Source of the DNA: Candidatus Binatia bacterium
GTDB taxonomy: Bacteria > Vulcanimicrobiota > Vulcanimicrobiia > Vulcanimicrobiales > Vulcanimicrobiaceae
Assembly (NCBI GenBank): GCA_035544215.1
Contig: DATKHY010000009.1
Location: 1-64,000 of the forward strand
Direction: 5' to 3'
DNA: 64,000 bases
Shown here: in pieces, positions 17,700 through 27,137 of the stretch
Layout of the letters: every line of letters begins with the position of its first letter
How positions within the stretch are numbered: the stretch's first letter is position 1
Notes under the pieces: model-generated
What the model was told of the DNA's origin: nothing
The model's input: the letters and a program-made list of their open reading frames with translations, nothing else
Databases searched by the model: none
Made by a program: the position numbers and the translations under genes

Positions 17700-19154
17700 A
17701 TGAGCAACGCAGAACAGCAGGTCGACGTCGCCGTCATCGGCGCCGGTCCCGGCGGCTACCACGCCGCCATCCGTCTCGGTCAGCTCGGCAAGAAGGTCCT
17801 ATGCGTCGACCGCGACGAGGTCGGCGGCGTCTGTCTCAACTGGGGCTGCATTCCGACCAAAGCGCTCCTGCACGTCGGAGAGGTGATCCGTCACATCGAG
17901 CGAGCCGGTTCGCTGGGACTCAAGGTGCCCAAGGCCGAGATCGAGCGCGAGACGGTGGCGAAGTTCAAGAGCGACGTCGTGAACGCGAACGTCGGCGGCG
18001 TCAAAACGCTCTTCAAGGCAAACGGGGTCGAGTTTCTCGCGGGCGAGGCGACGCTGCGCAGCCCGAACGAGATAGCCGTCAAGACAAAGGAGGGCGGGAG
18101 CGCGAAAGTGACGGCAGATTACGTCGTAATAGCGACCGGCTCCGCGCCGGTCGACGTCAAGGCGTGGCCGCGCGACGGCGACACGATCATCAATTCCGAC
18201 GACGCCGTCGGCCTTGCGCGCATACCCAAGAAGCTCTTGGTGATCGGCGGCGGCGTGATCGGCCTAGAGTTCGCGACCGTGTATAAACGCCTCGGAGCGG
18301 AAGTCCTGGTCGTGGAGATGATGCCGCAGATCCTCACCGGCACGGACACCGAGATCGGCAAGACGCTCGGGCGCATCTTGAAAAAGCAGGGCATCGAGAT
18401 CATGCTCGCCACGAAGGTCGGGGCGGTCGAGAAGCACGGCAAGATCGCGCGCGTGACGATCAACGGCGAAGGCACCGGCGGCAAGGACGAGACACGCGAG
18501 TTCGACATGGTGCTCGTCGCCGTCGGCCGCAGACCCGTTACGGATAACCTCGGGCTGGACGCGGCGGGGTTGAGCACGGACGAGCGCGGATTCATCGCGA
18601 CCGATCGGCAGCAACGCACGAAAGTCGCCAACATCTTCGCGATCGGCGACGTAACCGGCGCGCCTCTGCTCGCGCACCGTGCGATGAAGCAGGGCGTGGT
18701 TGCGGCGGAAGTAATCGACGGCGACAGGTCCGCCGCGTTCGATCCGGTCGCCGTGCCGAACTGCATCTACACGGACCCCGAGGTCGCGACCGTCGGTCTC
18801 TCCGAGGAAGAGGCGAAGGCCGCCGGCTACGAGGTGCGCATCGGCAAGTTTCCGCTGGCCGCAAGCGGGCGCGCGCGTACGATGAACGATACCGACGGTC
18901 TGATCAAGCTCGTCGGCGACGCGAAGAGCGACTTGCTGCTCGGCATGCACCTCGTCGCGCCGCAGGCGGAGTCGCTGATCGGAGAGGGAGTCATGGCGCT
19001 CGAGATGGGCGCGACGCTCGAGGACATCGGCCTCTCGGTCCATCCCCACCCGACGCTGACGGAGGGCATCATGGACGCCGCGGAGGCCGCACACGGCAAG
19101 GCGATCCACATTATCAACCCCAAGCCGAAGCCGCCGGTGGCCGCGAAGGTTTAA
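17700..19154 (+). CDS. lpdA: Dihydrolipoyl dehydrogenase (E3)
   Basis: A flavoprotein that reoxidises lipoamide in 2-oxoacid dehydrogenase and glycine-cleavage complexes. From ATG 17700 it has 484 residues: FAD-binding GAGPGGYHAA, the redox disulfide GGVCLNWGCIPTK, NAD-binding GGGVIGLEFA, and the C-terminal HPHPTLTE His-Glu pair. An in-frame ATG at 17637 would add 21 unconserved residues and overlap the divergent MocR start. It forms a unit with lipB and lipA, giving one lipoate cluster. Confidence 0.95.
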   Translation: MSNAEQQVDVAVIGAGPGGYHAAIRLGQLGKKVLCVDRDEVGGVCLNWGCIPTKALLHVGEVIRHIERAGSLGLKVPKAEIERETVAKFKSDVVNANVGGVKTLFKANGVEFLAGEATLRSPNEIAVKTKEGGSAKVTADYVVIATGSAPVDVKAWPRDGDTIINSDDAVGLARIPKKLLVIGGGVIGLEFATVYKRLGAEVLVVEMMPQILTGTDTEIGKTLGRILKKQGIEIMLATKVGAVEKHGKIARVTINGEGTGGKDETREFDMVLVAVGRRPVTDNLGLDAAGLSTDERGFIATDRQQRTKVANIFAIGDVTGAPLLAHRAMKQGVVAAEVIDGDRSAAFDPVAVPNCIYTDPEVATVGLSEEEAKAAGYEVRIGKFPLAASGRARTMNDTDGLIKLVGDAKSDLLLGMHLVAPQAESLIGEGVMALEMGATLEDIGLSVHPHPTLTEGIMDAAEAAHGKAIHIINPKPKPPVAAKV

Positions 19155-19179
19155 ACGTAGGCGTGGGTTTGAAGGATAA

Positions 19180-19836
19180 ATGATGCGCGCGCGATTGCTC
19201 GACCTGGGCGTGCGTGAATATCGTGAGGTGTGGGATCTCCAGCACCGCCTGCACGAAGCCGTTCGAGAGGGGCGCGAACCCGACACGTGGATCGTCGTCG
19301 AGCATCCGCCCGTGATCACGCTCGGGCGCCAGGCTAAGGCTGAGAACGTCTTGTTGAGCGAGGAAGAGCTCGCACGCCGAGGCGTCGACCGCGTGGCGAT
19401 CGAGCGCGGCGGCGACGTGACGTACCACGGCCCGGGACAGCTCGTCGTCTATCCGATCCGCAGGCTGGAGCGCTTTCGCGAAGTCGTACCGCTCGTGCGC
19501 GCGCTCGAGGCGGCCGTGATCAACGTGTGCTCGCACTTCGGCGTCCGTGGCGAGCGTCGGCCGGAACACGCGGGGGTGTGGGTCGGCCTCAAGCAAATCT
19601 GCGCGATCGGCCTCGCCATTCGCCGGATGGTCACGCTGCACGGCATCGCGCTCAACGTTTCCACGCGTCTCGATTACGATCGCTTCGTCAACCCCTGCGG
19701 CTTGCGCGACCGCGGCATCACGTCGCTCTGCGCGGAGACCGGCCGCAGCATCGAGATGGACAACGCCAAAGGCACGCTGCTCGAGGAGCTCGCGCGCACC
19801 TTCGACGTGGATTTCTCGCCGGCGCTGGTAGCCTGA
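19180..19836 (+). CDS. lipB: Octanoyl-[ACP]:protein octanoyltransferase
   Basis: LipB transfers octanoate from acyl carrier protein to lipoyl domains. The 218-residue protein has the RGGDVTYHGPGQLVVYP motif, the active lysine region (GLKQICAIGLAIRR) and the cysteine motif NPCGL. It starts at ATG 19180 (or 19183) after a GAAGGA site. The stop overlaps the lipA start by one base. Confidence 0.95.
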   Translation: MMRARLLDLGVREYREVWDLQHRLHEAVREGREPDTWIVVEHPPVITLGRQAKAENVLLSEEELARRGVDRVAIERGGDVTYHGPGQLVVYPIRRLERFREVVPLVRALEAAVINVCSHFGVRGERRPEHAGVWVGLKQICAIGLAIRRMVTLHGIALNVSTRLDYDRFVNPCGLRDRGITSLCAETGRSIEMDNAKGTLLEELARTFDVDFSPALVA

Positions 19837-20726
19837 TGGCGATAACAATCGACCTGGTTCGCCCGAGGAAGCCGGAGTGGCTGAGAGTTTCGTTACCCGT
19901 CGGCGACGAGTACGAGCGGGTGAAGGCGAAAGTGAACTCGCTCGGACTGCACACGGTGTGCCGAGAAGCGGCGTGCCCAAACCTGGCGGAGTGCTGGGGT
20001 GCGGGAACGGCAACGATCATGATCCTGGGCGACACGTGCACGCGCGGCTGCCGCTTCTGCAACGTCAAGACGGGCAACCCGCGCGGCGAGGTCGACTGGC
20101 TCGAGCCCATGCGCGTGGCGGAAGCCGTGCGCGACCTCGGCTGGAAGTATCTCGTGCTGACGGCTGTGGACCGCGACGATCTCGCCGACGGCGGCGCGCT
20201 GATCTTCGCCAACACCGTGCGCGCGATCCACGAGCGCGTGCCGGGCGCGCGCGTCGAGATCCTGAGCGGCGACTACCGCGGGGATCTGGCGGCTGTGGAC
20301 ATCGTCATGGACGCCAAGCCCGACGTCTTCGCCCATAACCTCGAGACCGTGCGGCGCCTCAGCCCCTCGGTCCGCGATAAGCGCGCCGCGTACGATCAGT
20401 CGCTGAAGGTGCTCGCGCATGCCAAGAGCCGCGCGCCGCAGCGCTACACGAAGACCTCGCTGATGCTCGGGCTGGGCGAGACGGATGCCGAGATCGAGAC
20501 CGCGATGGACGACGCGCGCGCTGTCGGCGTCGACATCTTCACGATGGGGCAATATCTGCAGCCGAGCAAGAAGCATCTGCCGGTCGTCGAGTTCGTGACG
20601 CCCGCGAAGTTCGCGGAGCTCGGCCGGCTCGCGCAGCGGAAGGGATTTCACCAGGTCGTGTCCAGCCCGCTCTCGCGCAGTTCCTATCATGCCGAGCAAG
20701 CGTTCCCGAATCGCGCGCGAGGCTGA
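19836..20726 (+). CDS. lipA: Lipoyl synthase
   Basis: A radical-SAM enzyme that inserts two sulfurs into protein-bound octanoyl groups. From ATG 19836 it has 296 residues. The auxiliary cluster motif is C-x4-C-x5-C (CREAACPNLAECW) and the radical-SAM motif is CTRGCRFC. The C-terminal RSSY motif appears as SRSSYHAE. The frame stays open upstream over lipB, but the ATG overlapping the lipB stop gives the normal length. It is coupled with lipB in the lpdA-lipB-lipA cluster. Confidence 0.95.
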   Translation: MAITIDLVRPRKPEWLRVSLPVGDEYERVKAKVNSLGLHTVCREAACPNLAECWGAGTATIMILGDTCTRGCRFCNVKTGNPRGEVDWLEPMRVAEAVRDLGWKYLVLTAVDRDDLADGGALIFANTVRAIHERVPGARVEILSGDYRGDLAAVDIVMDAKPDVFAHNLETVRRLSPSVRDKRAAYDQSLKVLAHAKSRAPQRYTKTSLMLGLGETDAEIETAMDDARAVGVDIFTMGQYLQPSKKHLPVVEFVTPAKFAELGRLAQRKGFHQVVSSPLSRSSYHAEQAFPNRARG

Positions 20727-20762
20727 AACCGCCCGTACTCGCATTAGGTTGCTACAGCTAAC

Positions 20763-23700
20763 GTGACGAAGCTCTTCTTGAACCGGCCCGTCCTCGCGGT
20801 GGTCTGCTCGCTTCTCATCCTGATCGCCGGACTCATCGTGATGCCGGCCCTGCCCATCGCACAGTACCCGCAGATCGCGCCGCCTGTCGTCACGGTGACC
20901 GCCACATACACCGGCGCCAGCCCGCAGGCCGTCGAGGCGCAAGTCACCACGCCGCTGGAGCAAGCCGTCAACACGGTGCAGGGCCTGCGCTACCTCACCT
21001 CGACGAGCTCCCAGGGAGTCTCGACGATCACATGCACGTTCAACCTCGGCGTCAACCTCGACATCGCGGCGGCCGACGTGCAGAATTCCGTCCAGTCGTC
21101 GCTCGGCCAACTGCCCGCCACGGTGCAGCAGCTGGGCATCACGGTGGCCAAGAACTCAGGCTCGTTCGTCATGGGCATCGCGCTCACGTCCGACAACAAG
21201 AGCCTCGATACCCTGACGATGAGCAACTACGCTCAGATTAACGTCGTCAACAACCTAGAGCGCGTTGACGGCGTCTCGCAAGTCATCATCTTCGGCCAGC
21301 GCCAGTACGCGATGCGCATCTGGCTCAACCCGGTGAAGCTCGCGCAGCAGGGGCTCGACGCCAGCGACGTCGTCAGCGCGCTGCAGGAGCAGAATGCGGA
21401 GGTCGCGGCCGGCAGCATCGGGGCTCCACCGGCGCCGGCGAACCAGCCGTATACCTATACCGTTAACGCGCTCACGCAGCTCTCCGATCCGGCACAGTTC
21501 GCCAACATCATCCTGCGGGCGAATCCCAACGGTGGGTACGTGCGCCTCTCCGACGTGGCCCGCATCGAGCTCGGCGCGCAAAGCTACACGACCGACCTGC
21601 GATTCGACGGCAGCAGCCAGGTCGTCGGCTTGGGCGTTTTGCAGTATCCGACCGCCAACGCCCTCGACGTCTCGCGCCGCGTCAACGCCCAAATGGCCCA
21701 GCTCGCCCCGCAGTTCCCCACGGGGATGCATTGGACGGTAGCCTTCGACGTTACAACGTTCGTCAACGAGTCGATCAAGGAAGTACTCCTGACGCTCCTG
21801 CTGTCGATCTTGCTCGTGATCCTCGTCATCTTCGTCTTCTTGCAAAACCCGAAGTCTACGCTGATTCCGGCTGCGACGATCCCCGTCTCGCTGATCGGCA
21901 CGTTTTTCGTAATGGAGCTCTTCCATTTCTCGATCAACACGATCACGCTCTTCGGTCTGACACTCGCCACGGGGTTGGTCGTCGACGACGCGATCGTCGT
22001 CATCGAGAACATCGCGCGGCACATGGAGATCAATAAGGGCAAGCAAAGCGGCGTCGCGAGCGCGGCCGAGGCGATGCGAGAAATTCAGAGCGCCGTCGTC
22101 GCCTCGTCGCTCGTGCTCCTCGCCGTGTTCGTGCCCGTCGGCTTCTTGCCCGGAACGACCGGACAGATCTACAAGCAGTTCGCGCTGACGATCGCGGCCT
22201 CGATCACGATCTCGCTGTTCATGGCGTTGACGCTCGCACCGGTGCTGTCGTCGCGGCTCCTTACCGGTGAATACGAGTCGAAGGCCGCCTTCTTCCGGTG
22301 GTTCAACTCCCACTTCAAGCGCTTCCGCGACTGGTACGGTCGCGCACTGCCCACCATGTTCCGCCGGCGCTGGCTGGTTGCGGCCATCTTCGTGGGCGCT
22401 TTGCTGACCACGCTGTTCCTGGCCTCGAGGACGCCGCAGGGCTTCTTGCCGGACGAAGACTTGGGCTACTTCATAACGCTCGTCCAGGCGCCGGAGGGCA
22501 CCTCGCTTCAAGGCTTGCGGACCATATCAACGAAAGCCGAGCAGATCATCGGAGCGCAGCCCGAGGTGCAGCACATATTCGACGTCGGCGGCTTCGGCTT
22601 CTCGGGCACCGCGCCCAACCGCGGCATCATGTTCACGCTGATGAAGCCGTGGGGCGAGCGAAAATCGCCGGCCTGGTGTCAGCTGATCTTCCTCTTCGCT
22701 CACCCCAACGCGTGCATCCCGCATAGCGTATTCGCCGTCGAGCAGCGTCTTAACGGCGCCTTCTACATGCAGATTCCGCAGGCGCAGATCTTCGCGTTTA
22801 ATCCGCCGGCAATCAACGGCGTCGGGAACTTCGGCGGCTTTCAGTTCGAGCTCGAGGATCGCGGCAACGTCGGCCTGCCGGCCCTGATGAACACCGCGTA
22901 TGCTATGATGGGCGTGGCCGCCAAGGATCCACGGCTGCAGAACGTGTTCACGCAGTTCCGGATCAACTCGCCGCAGATCGACTCCAACATCGACCGCAAC
23001 AAGGCCAAGTCGATCGGCGTCTCGCTCTCCGACATCTTTACGTCGCTCGAGGTCGATCTCGGCTCGCTTTACGTCAACAACTTCACGTATCTGAACCGGT
23101 CTTGGCAGGTGGACGTTCAGGCCGACGCGCCGTTCCGTAACAGCGTGTCTTCGCTCGGCAATCTGTACGTGCACTCGAGCTCGGCGCCGGGAACGACGGT
23201 GCTGCCGTCGGCAATCGCGACGCCGGAGCCGGGACTCGGCGCGACCTCGACCACCGCGAACGGCGCCGTGATGACGCCGCTTTCCGCGCTGATGCAGATT
23301 CAGAAGGTGCTCGGGCCGCCGATCATCTCGCATTACAACCTCTACCGCAACATCGAGCTCAACGGCAGCAACGCGCCGGGGACGAGCACCGGCAGCGCGA
23401 TCCAGGCAATGCAGCAGATCGCCGCCAAGGTGATGCCCAAGGGCGTGAGCTACGAGTGGACCGGGCTACAGCTCGATCAGATCGCAGCCGGCCCGTTGAC
23501 AATCGAGATCTTCATCCTGGCGCTCGTGTTCGTATTCTTCGTGCTCTCCGCGCAGTACGAGAGCTACATCGATCCGCTCATCGTGCTGCTCGCGGTGCCG
23601 ACCGCCCTGCTCGGCGCCCTGATCTTCATCAACCTGCGCCACTTCCCGCTGCCGTTTCTGTTCGACCCGACGCTCTCACAGGACGTCTACGCGCAAGTGG

Positions 23701-24092
23701 GCTACGTCATGCTCATCGGACTCGCGAGTAAGAGTGCGATTCTGATCGTCGAGTTCGGAAATCAGCAGCTGCGCCAAGGCGCGAGCATCGTGCAGGCCGC
23801 GATGCGCGCCGCGCAGACGCGGTTGCGCCCGATCCTGATGACGTCGATCGCGTTCGTGATCGCAGTCATTCCGCTCGTGTTCGCGACCGGCGCCGGCGAA
23901 GCTGCGCGCCACTCGCTCGGCACCGTCGTCTTCGGCGGCATGCTGATGTCCACGGTCCTCAACCTCGGTATCACTCCGGTGCTCTACGTCATCATCAAGT
24001 CGTTCGAGCTGCGCGGCGGCCTCCCCGGACGCGACGGACAAACTCGCGGGGAAATCGCGCAAGAGCCGATGGCACCGCGCGTCGGCGTGTGA
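20763..24092 (+). CDS. RND-family efflux permease (AcrB/HAE-1 type)
   Basis: An inner-membrane proton-driven pump of 1109 residues, slightly longer than AcrB, with two repeats of six membrane helices and large periplasmic loops. Visible landmarks are the N-terminal FLNRPVLAVV, LVVDDAIVVIEN with the paired proton-relay aspartates, and the FLPDEDLGYF loop after the sixth helix. It starts at GTG 20763. Membrane-fusion and outer-membrane partners, usually adjacent, are not in the window. The downstream exported protein could be a functional companion, but it resembles neither. Confidence 0.93.
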   Translation: MTKLFLNRPVLAVVCSLLILIAGLIVMPALPIAQYPQIAPPVVTVTATYTGASPQAVEAQVTTPLEQAVNTVQGLRYLTSTSSQGVSTITCTFNLGVNLDIAAADVQNSVQSSLGQLPATVQQLGITVAKNSGSFVMGIALTSDNKSLDTLTMSNYAQINVVNNLERVDGVSQVIIFGQRQYAMRIWLNPVKLAQQGLDASDVVSALQEQNAEVAAGSIGAPPAPANQPYTYTVNALTQLSDPAQFANIILRANPNGGYVRLSDVARIELGAQSYTTDLRFDGSSQVVGLGVLQYPTANALDVSRRVNAQMAQLAPQFPTGMHWTVAFDVTTFVNESIKEVLLTLLLSILLVILVIFVFLQNPKSTLIPAATIPVSLIGTFFVMELFHFSINTITLFGLTLATGLVVDDAIVVIENIARHMEINKGKQSGVASAAEAMREIQSAVVASSLVLLAVFVPVGFLPGTTGQIYKQFALTIAASITISLFMALTLAPVLSSRLLTGEYESKAAFFRWFNSHFKRFRDWYGRALPTMFRRRWLVAAIFVGALLTTLFLASRTPQGFLPDEDLGYFITLVQAPEGTSLQGLRTISTKAEQIIGAQPEVQHIFDVGGFGFSGTAPNRGIMFTLMKPWGERKSPAWCQLIFLFAHPNACIPHSVFAVEQRLNGAFYMQIPQAQIFAFNPPAINGVGNFGGFQFELEDRGNVGLPALMNTAYAMMGVAAKDPRLQNVFTQFRINSPQIDSNIDRNKAKSIGVSLSDIFTSLEVDLGSLYVNNFTYLNRSWQVDVQADAPFRNSVSSLGNLYVHSSSAPGTTVLPSAIATPEPGLGATSTTANGAVMTPLSALMQIQKVLGPPIISHYNLYRNIELNGSNAPGTSTGSAIQAMQQIAAKVMPKGVSYEWTGLQLDQIAAGPLTIEIFILALVFVFFVLSAQYESYIDPLIVLLAVPTALLGALIFINLRHFPLPFLFDPTLSQDVYAQVGYVMLIGLASKSAILIVEFGNQQLRQGASIVQAAMRAAQTRLRPILMTSIAFVIAVIPLVFATGAGEAARHSLGTVVFGGMLMSTVLNLGITPVLYVIIKSFELRGGLPGRDGQTRGEIAQEPMAPRVGV

Positions 24093-24139
24093 TTTTGCGG
24101 ATTAGATGATTTTAGTCAGAAGGAACTCGATGCGATAAG

Positions 24140-24180
24140 CGCAACCCCTGTTGCGGACTGACTGATAGTTTTAATAACCG
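24140..24180. other. Hairpin in the gap after the RND gene
   Basis: The gap between the pump and the next gene contains CGCAAC-CCCT-GTTGCG, flanked more widely by AGTCAG and CTGACT arms, then a TAGTTTTAAT run. It may be a weak terminator for the RND gene; the T-tract is short and offset. Confidence 0.35.
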
Positions 24181-24210
24181 CCGTCATCCTCGGCTTTGGG
24201 AGTTGCTTGC

Positions 24211-25437
24211 ATGCTCGGTAGATTGTGTCGCATCGTAGCGGCCGCGGCGGCGGTGTTTTCGAGCTGCGCCACGGCGTTGCCGGCGCTCGCGGACGGCACC
24301 GAGAACGTTTATCAAAACTCGATCGTTCCGGGCGCCAACGAGGCCATCAAGAGCGTGATGTCCCAGCCCACGTCAACGCCGCTGCCGCGGCCGCAAGCAT
24401 CCGCCGACAACGGCAGTGTCGCGCAAGTGCCGCCGGTGCAGCAGCACCGCATCGGACCGGAGATGAAGCTGCCCGGCAATCGCATCGAGTACCGCCTCGA
24501 CGTCTCCGCGGCCTATCCGTGGGGGAACATCGGGTCGTACGGCAAGGGCTGGCTGATGGGCGGCATGGACGCCGCCGTCGGTTACGGATTCAACTGGTCG
24601 ACCCGTGTGGTCGCGAGCATGTTCCAGCTGCAGCACTGGCCCTACGGATTCAACAGCGGCCTGACACCGGTCTATCTGGCGGGATTTCAGAACCCGGTCG
24701 GCTGCGCCGATCTTTCAAACGGAAACAAGTGCGGACCCGGCGCGGGCCGGAACATCAACGTCCGCACGAAGGACACCTTCGGCGTCTTCATGCTGCAGAA
24801 AATGTTCGTGATCAGGTCGGACAAACTGCCGGGTCCCGTGCCGTTCGTGATTACGCCGACGTACGTCGCGCGCGGCGGCCAGATCGGCTTCGCACCGCAC
24901 AACAACGACGTCGTGCCATTCACCTACAATCTGCCCGACGGACCGGTCATCAACATCCCGGTGCGCACCGCGCAGTACTATGCCGTCGCCATCACGCTGC
25001 CGTTCTTGAAGACGCCCAAGATGTTCGGGACGATCACCGTGGCACCGCAGTGGCTGGTGCACACGGCCGGAGCGAACGTCGGCAACTCGATGCAGCTGCC
25101 GCAGGTGATCTACCTCGAATACACGCCGGTCCACGGAACGACGCTGTTCTTCGAGCCGCAGAGCGCGCGCGACTATCTGCCGACCGATCCGTATCCCGAG
25201 CATCTCTTCGCGTACTTCCTCGGCGCGTCGCAGCGCCTGAGCAAGTACGCCTTCGTGCAGCTGGTGCTCAACAGCGGCAACCCCACCAACCTCGGGCCGG
25301 ACGGCATCACTGCGATCAAGTGCGTGACGGTGCAGCAGGCCCTCAACAATGCGTGCGGGCTGGCGATCGGCGGGCTCAAGGCGACGCAGCTGCAGCTGCA
25401 GTTCGGCATCGGTTCACCCAGCGTCTTCCCGTTGTAA
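24211..25437 (+). CDS. Exported protein of unknown function, possible outer-membrane barrel
   Basis: From ATG 24211 (GGGAG site upstream) the protein has 408 residues with a signal peptide ending near ALADG. A Pro/Ser-rich linker follows, then a body rich in alternating hydrophobic/aromatic and polar residues (for example the PVPFVITPTYVARGG and YYAVAITLPFL stretches), as in outer-membrane beta-barrels. Two cysteine pairs occur (CADLSNGNKC; CVTVQQALNNAC). No family is recognised. It sits between the RND pump and a lipoprotein SGNH hydrolase, all on the plus strand. Confidence 0.75.
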   Translation: MLGRLCRIVAAAAAVFSSCATALPALADGTENVYQNSIVPGANEAIKSVMSQPTSTPLPRPQASADNGSVAQVPPVQQHRIGPEMKLPGNRIEYRLDVSAAYPWGNIGSYGKGWLMGGMDAAVGYGFNWSTRVVASMFQLQHWPYGFNSGLTPVYLAGFQNPVGCADLSNGNKCGPGAGRNINVRTKDTFGVFMLQKMFVIRSDKLPGPVPFVITPTYVARGGQIGFAPHNNDVVPFTYNLPDGPVINIPVRTAQYYAVAITLPFLKTPKMFGTITVAPQWLVHTAGANVGNSMQLPQVIYLEYTPVHGTTLFFEPQSARDYLPTDPYPEHLFAYFLGASQRLSKYAFVQLVLNSGNPTNLGPDGITAIKCVTVQQALNNACGLAIGGLKATQLQLQFGIGSPSVFPL

Positions 25438-25453
25438 GGCTCAGAGGTTTTAC

Positions 25454-27109
25454 ATGAAAAGCTCTCGCGCATTGGCTTCGTTGGGGTTGGTCGCCGCGCT
25501 CAGCGGCTGCGGCGGCGCTCTGGGCGGCGGACAAGGCGTCGTTCCGATGAACGCCGGCGGTCGCGTTCGTGACGATGCAGGCGTTACGCAGAAGATCGTC
25601 GGCGTCGGCGACAGCCTGACGGCCGGATATCAGGCCGAGGGGTTCATAGGACAAACCGGCGTGCCGAACCCGCTCAACCCCGGCACACCGATTCCGCAGA
25701 CTCAGGAAAACGGCTGGTGGGCGCTTGTGGTCGAACAGGCGTCGAGCTTGCCGCTGCAGTCGGCGATCGCGCAGATGTACGATCCGTCCACGAGCCCGCT
25801 GCCGCTCATCAAGGGGCCGGGACTCGACAATCAGGTCGTGCCGACCGGTCCGAGCAGCTTCGCGCCGTTCGGCCAGTTCAAGGGCGCGGATCCGTGCACG
25901 TACGCCCACGGCTTCAATCAGGCCGGTTTCGGATTCAAAGCGTCGGCGCGCGCGCGCATGAATGCCACCTCGAGCGCGATCCGCAACGTCGCGGTTCCGG
26001 GCCTCACGCTGCACGAAGCCAACACGATCCACCAGCCGCAGACCACTACGTGCAGCAAGCTCCCGGGCATTCCCGGCCTGTTGAGCGACGTCGTCAACGA
26101 GGAGAGCGGCACTTACTGGCCCGTGCTCCGCAACTTCACCAACCTTGGGCCGCACCTCACCGAGGTCAACGCCGCGGCCTCGCGCCATCCGACGCTCGCG
26201 ACCGTGTGGCTAGGCGCCAACGACGTGCTCAAGTACATGGGCAGCGGCGGCCGCTTCGTGGGCGGCGATCGGAACCCGGGGCAGGTAGAGAGCGATCTGC
26301 GCGCTACGGTCTCGACGTTGCAGCATGCCGGAGCGCGCGTGGTGCTCGCCAATCTGCCCAACATCCTGGAAACCGGATATTTTCAACGCGTCGGCCGGGT
26401 AAAAGGCGCAGGCGCATGCAAGATCGCGAGTTACGCTCGCTGCCTGATGGGGATCTCGCCCGGGGTCTCGACCTTCTTGCCCGGAATCGCGAAGGCGTAT
26501 CACCTCAACGCACCCGGCTGCGTGCCGACGTCGGTGACGAAGCCCTGCGGCTACCTCACGCTGCCCGCCACCGTGCTAATTATCAACTACGTCGGCTCGA
26601 CCGGGCACGCGCCGAACCTCGACTGCGCGAATCCGGCGCCGGGCTGCAAGGCGATCCCCGGCAGCGGTCTGGGAGCGAACTACATCACGCCAGAGTTCGC
26701 GGCGAAGGTGCAGGCGCTCAACGACGCGATCAACCAGGGCATCGACAACACCGCGAAGTCGGCGCGCGTACCGCTCGTCGACGTTCACGCGATCTTCCAG
26801 GGAATCGCGAGCGGCAATCCCTCGAATCCGTACTACCGTGCGGCTGTGTCGATCGCACCGGGTGTCTGCTGCACGCTCGGCTTCATTCACTTCATCGGCT
26901 CGACGTCGCCGCCGTTACCCGGAGGCATCTTGAGCTTCGACGGGATTCATCCGTCGGATACGGGCTACGCGCTGATCGCGTACGACTTCATCAAAGCGAT
27001 CAACGCCGCGTACGGCGCGCACATACCTGAGGTCGACGTCAAGGCCGTGTACGACGGATCCCGGTGCACGAAATACTGCTACCCGGATCCCTACGCCCCT
27101 CATAGGTAA
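25454..27109 (+). CDS. Lipoprotein SGNH/GDSL-family hydrolase
   Basis: From ATG 25454 the protein has 551 residues with a lipobox (LSGC, Cys19). The SGNH catalytic blocks are present: GVGDSLTAGY (Ser), WLGANDVL (Gly/Asn), and FDGIHPSDTGYALIA (Asp/His) near the C-terminus. Members are esterases, lipases or deacetylases acting on lipids or polysaccharides. It starts 16 bases after the preceding exported protein, so the two are probably co-transcribed. Long cysteine-containing insertions make it larger than simple GDSL enzymes. Confidence 0.88.
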   Translation: MKSSRALASLGLVAALSGCGGALGGGQGVVPMNAGGRVRDDAGVTQKIVGVGDSLTAGYQAEGFIGQTGVPNPLNPGTPIPQTQENGWWALVVEQASSLPLQSAIAQMYDPSTSPLPLIKGPGLDNQVVPTGPSSFAPFGQFKGADPCTYAHGFNQAGFGFKASARARMNATSSAIRNVAVPGLTLHEANTIHQPQTTTCSKLPGIPGLLSDVVNEESGTYWPVLRNFTNLGPHLTEVNAAASRHPTLATVWLGANDVLKYMGSGGRFVGGDRNPGQVESDLRATVSTLQHAGARVVLANLPNILETGYFQRVGRVKGAGACKIASYARCLMGISPGVSTFLPGIAKAYHLNAPGCVPTSVTKPCGYLTLPATVLIINYVGSTGHAPNLDCANPAPGCKAIPGSGLGANYITPEFAAKVQALNDAINQGIDNTAKSARVPLVDVHAIFQGIASGNPSNPYYRAAVSIAPGVCCTLGFIHFIGSTSPPLPGGILSFDGIHPSDTGYALIAYDFIKAINAAYGAHIPEVDVKAVYDGSRCTKYCYPDPYAPHR

Positions 27110-27137
27110 ACCGCGCACCACTCCGTTCGTCACGTGG

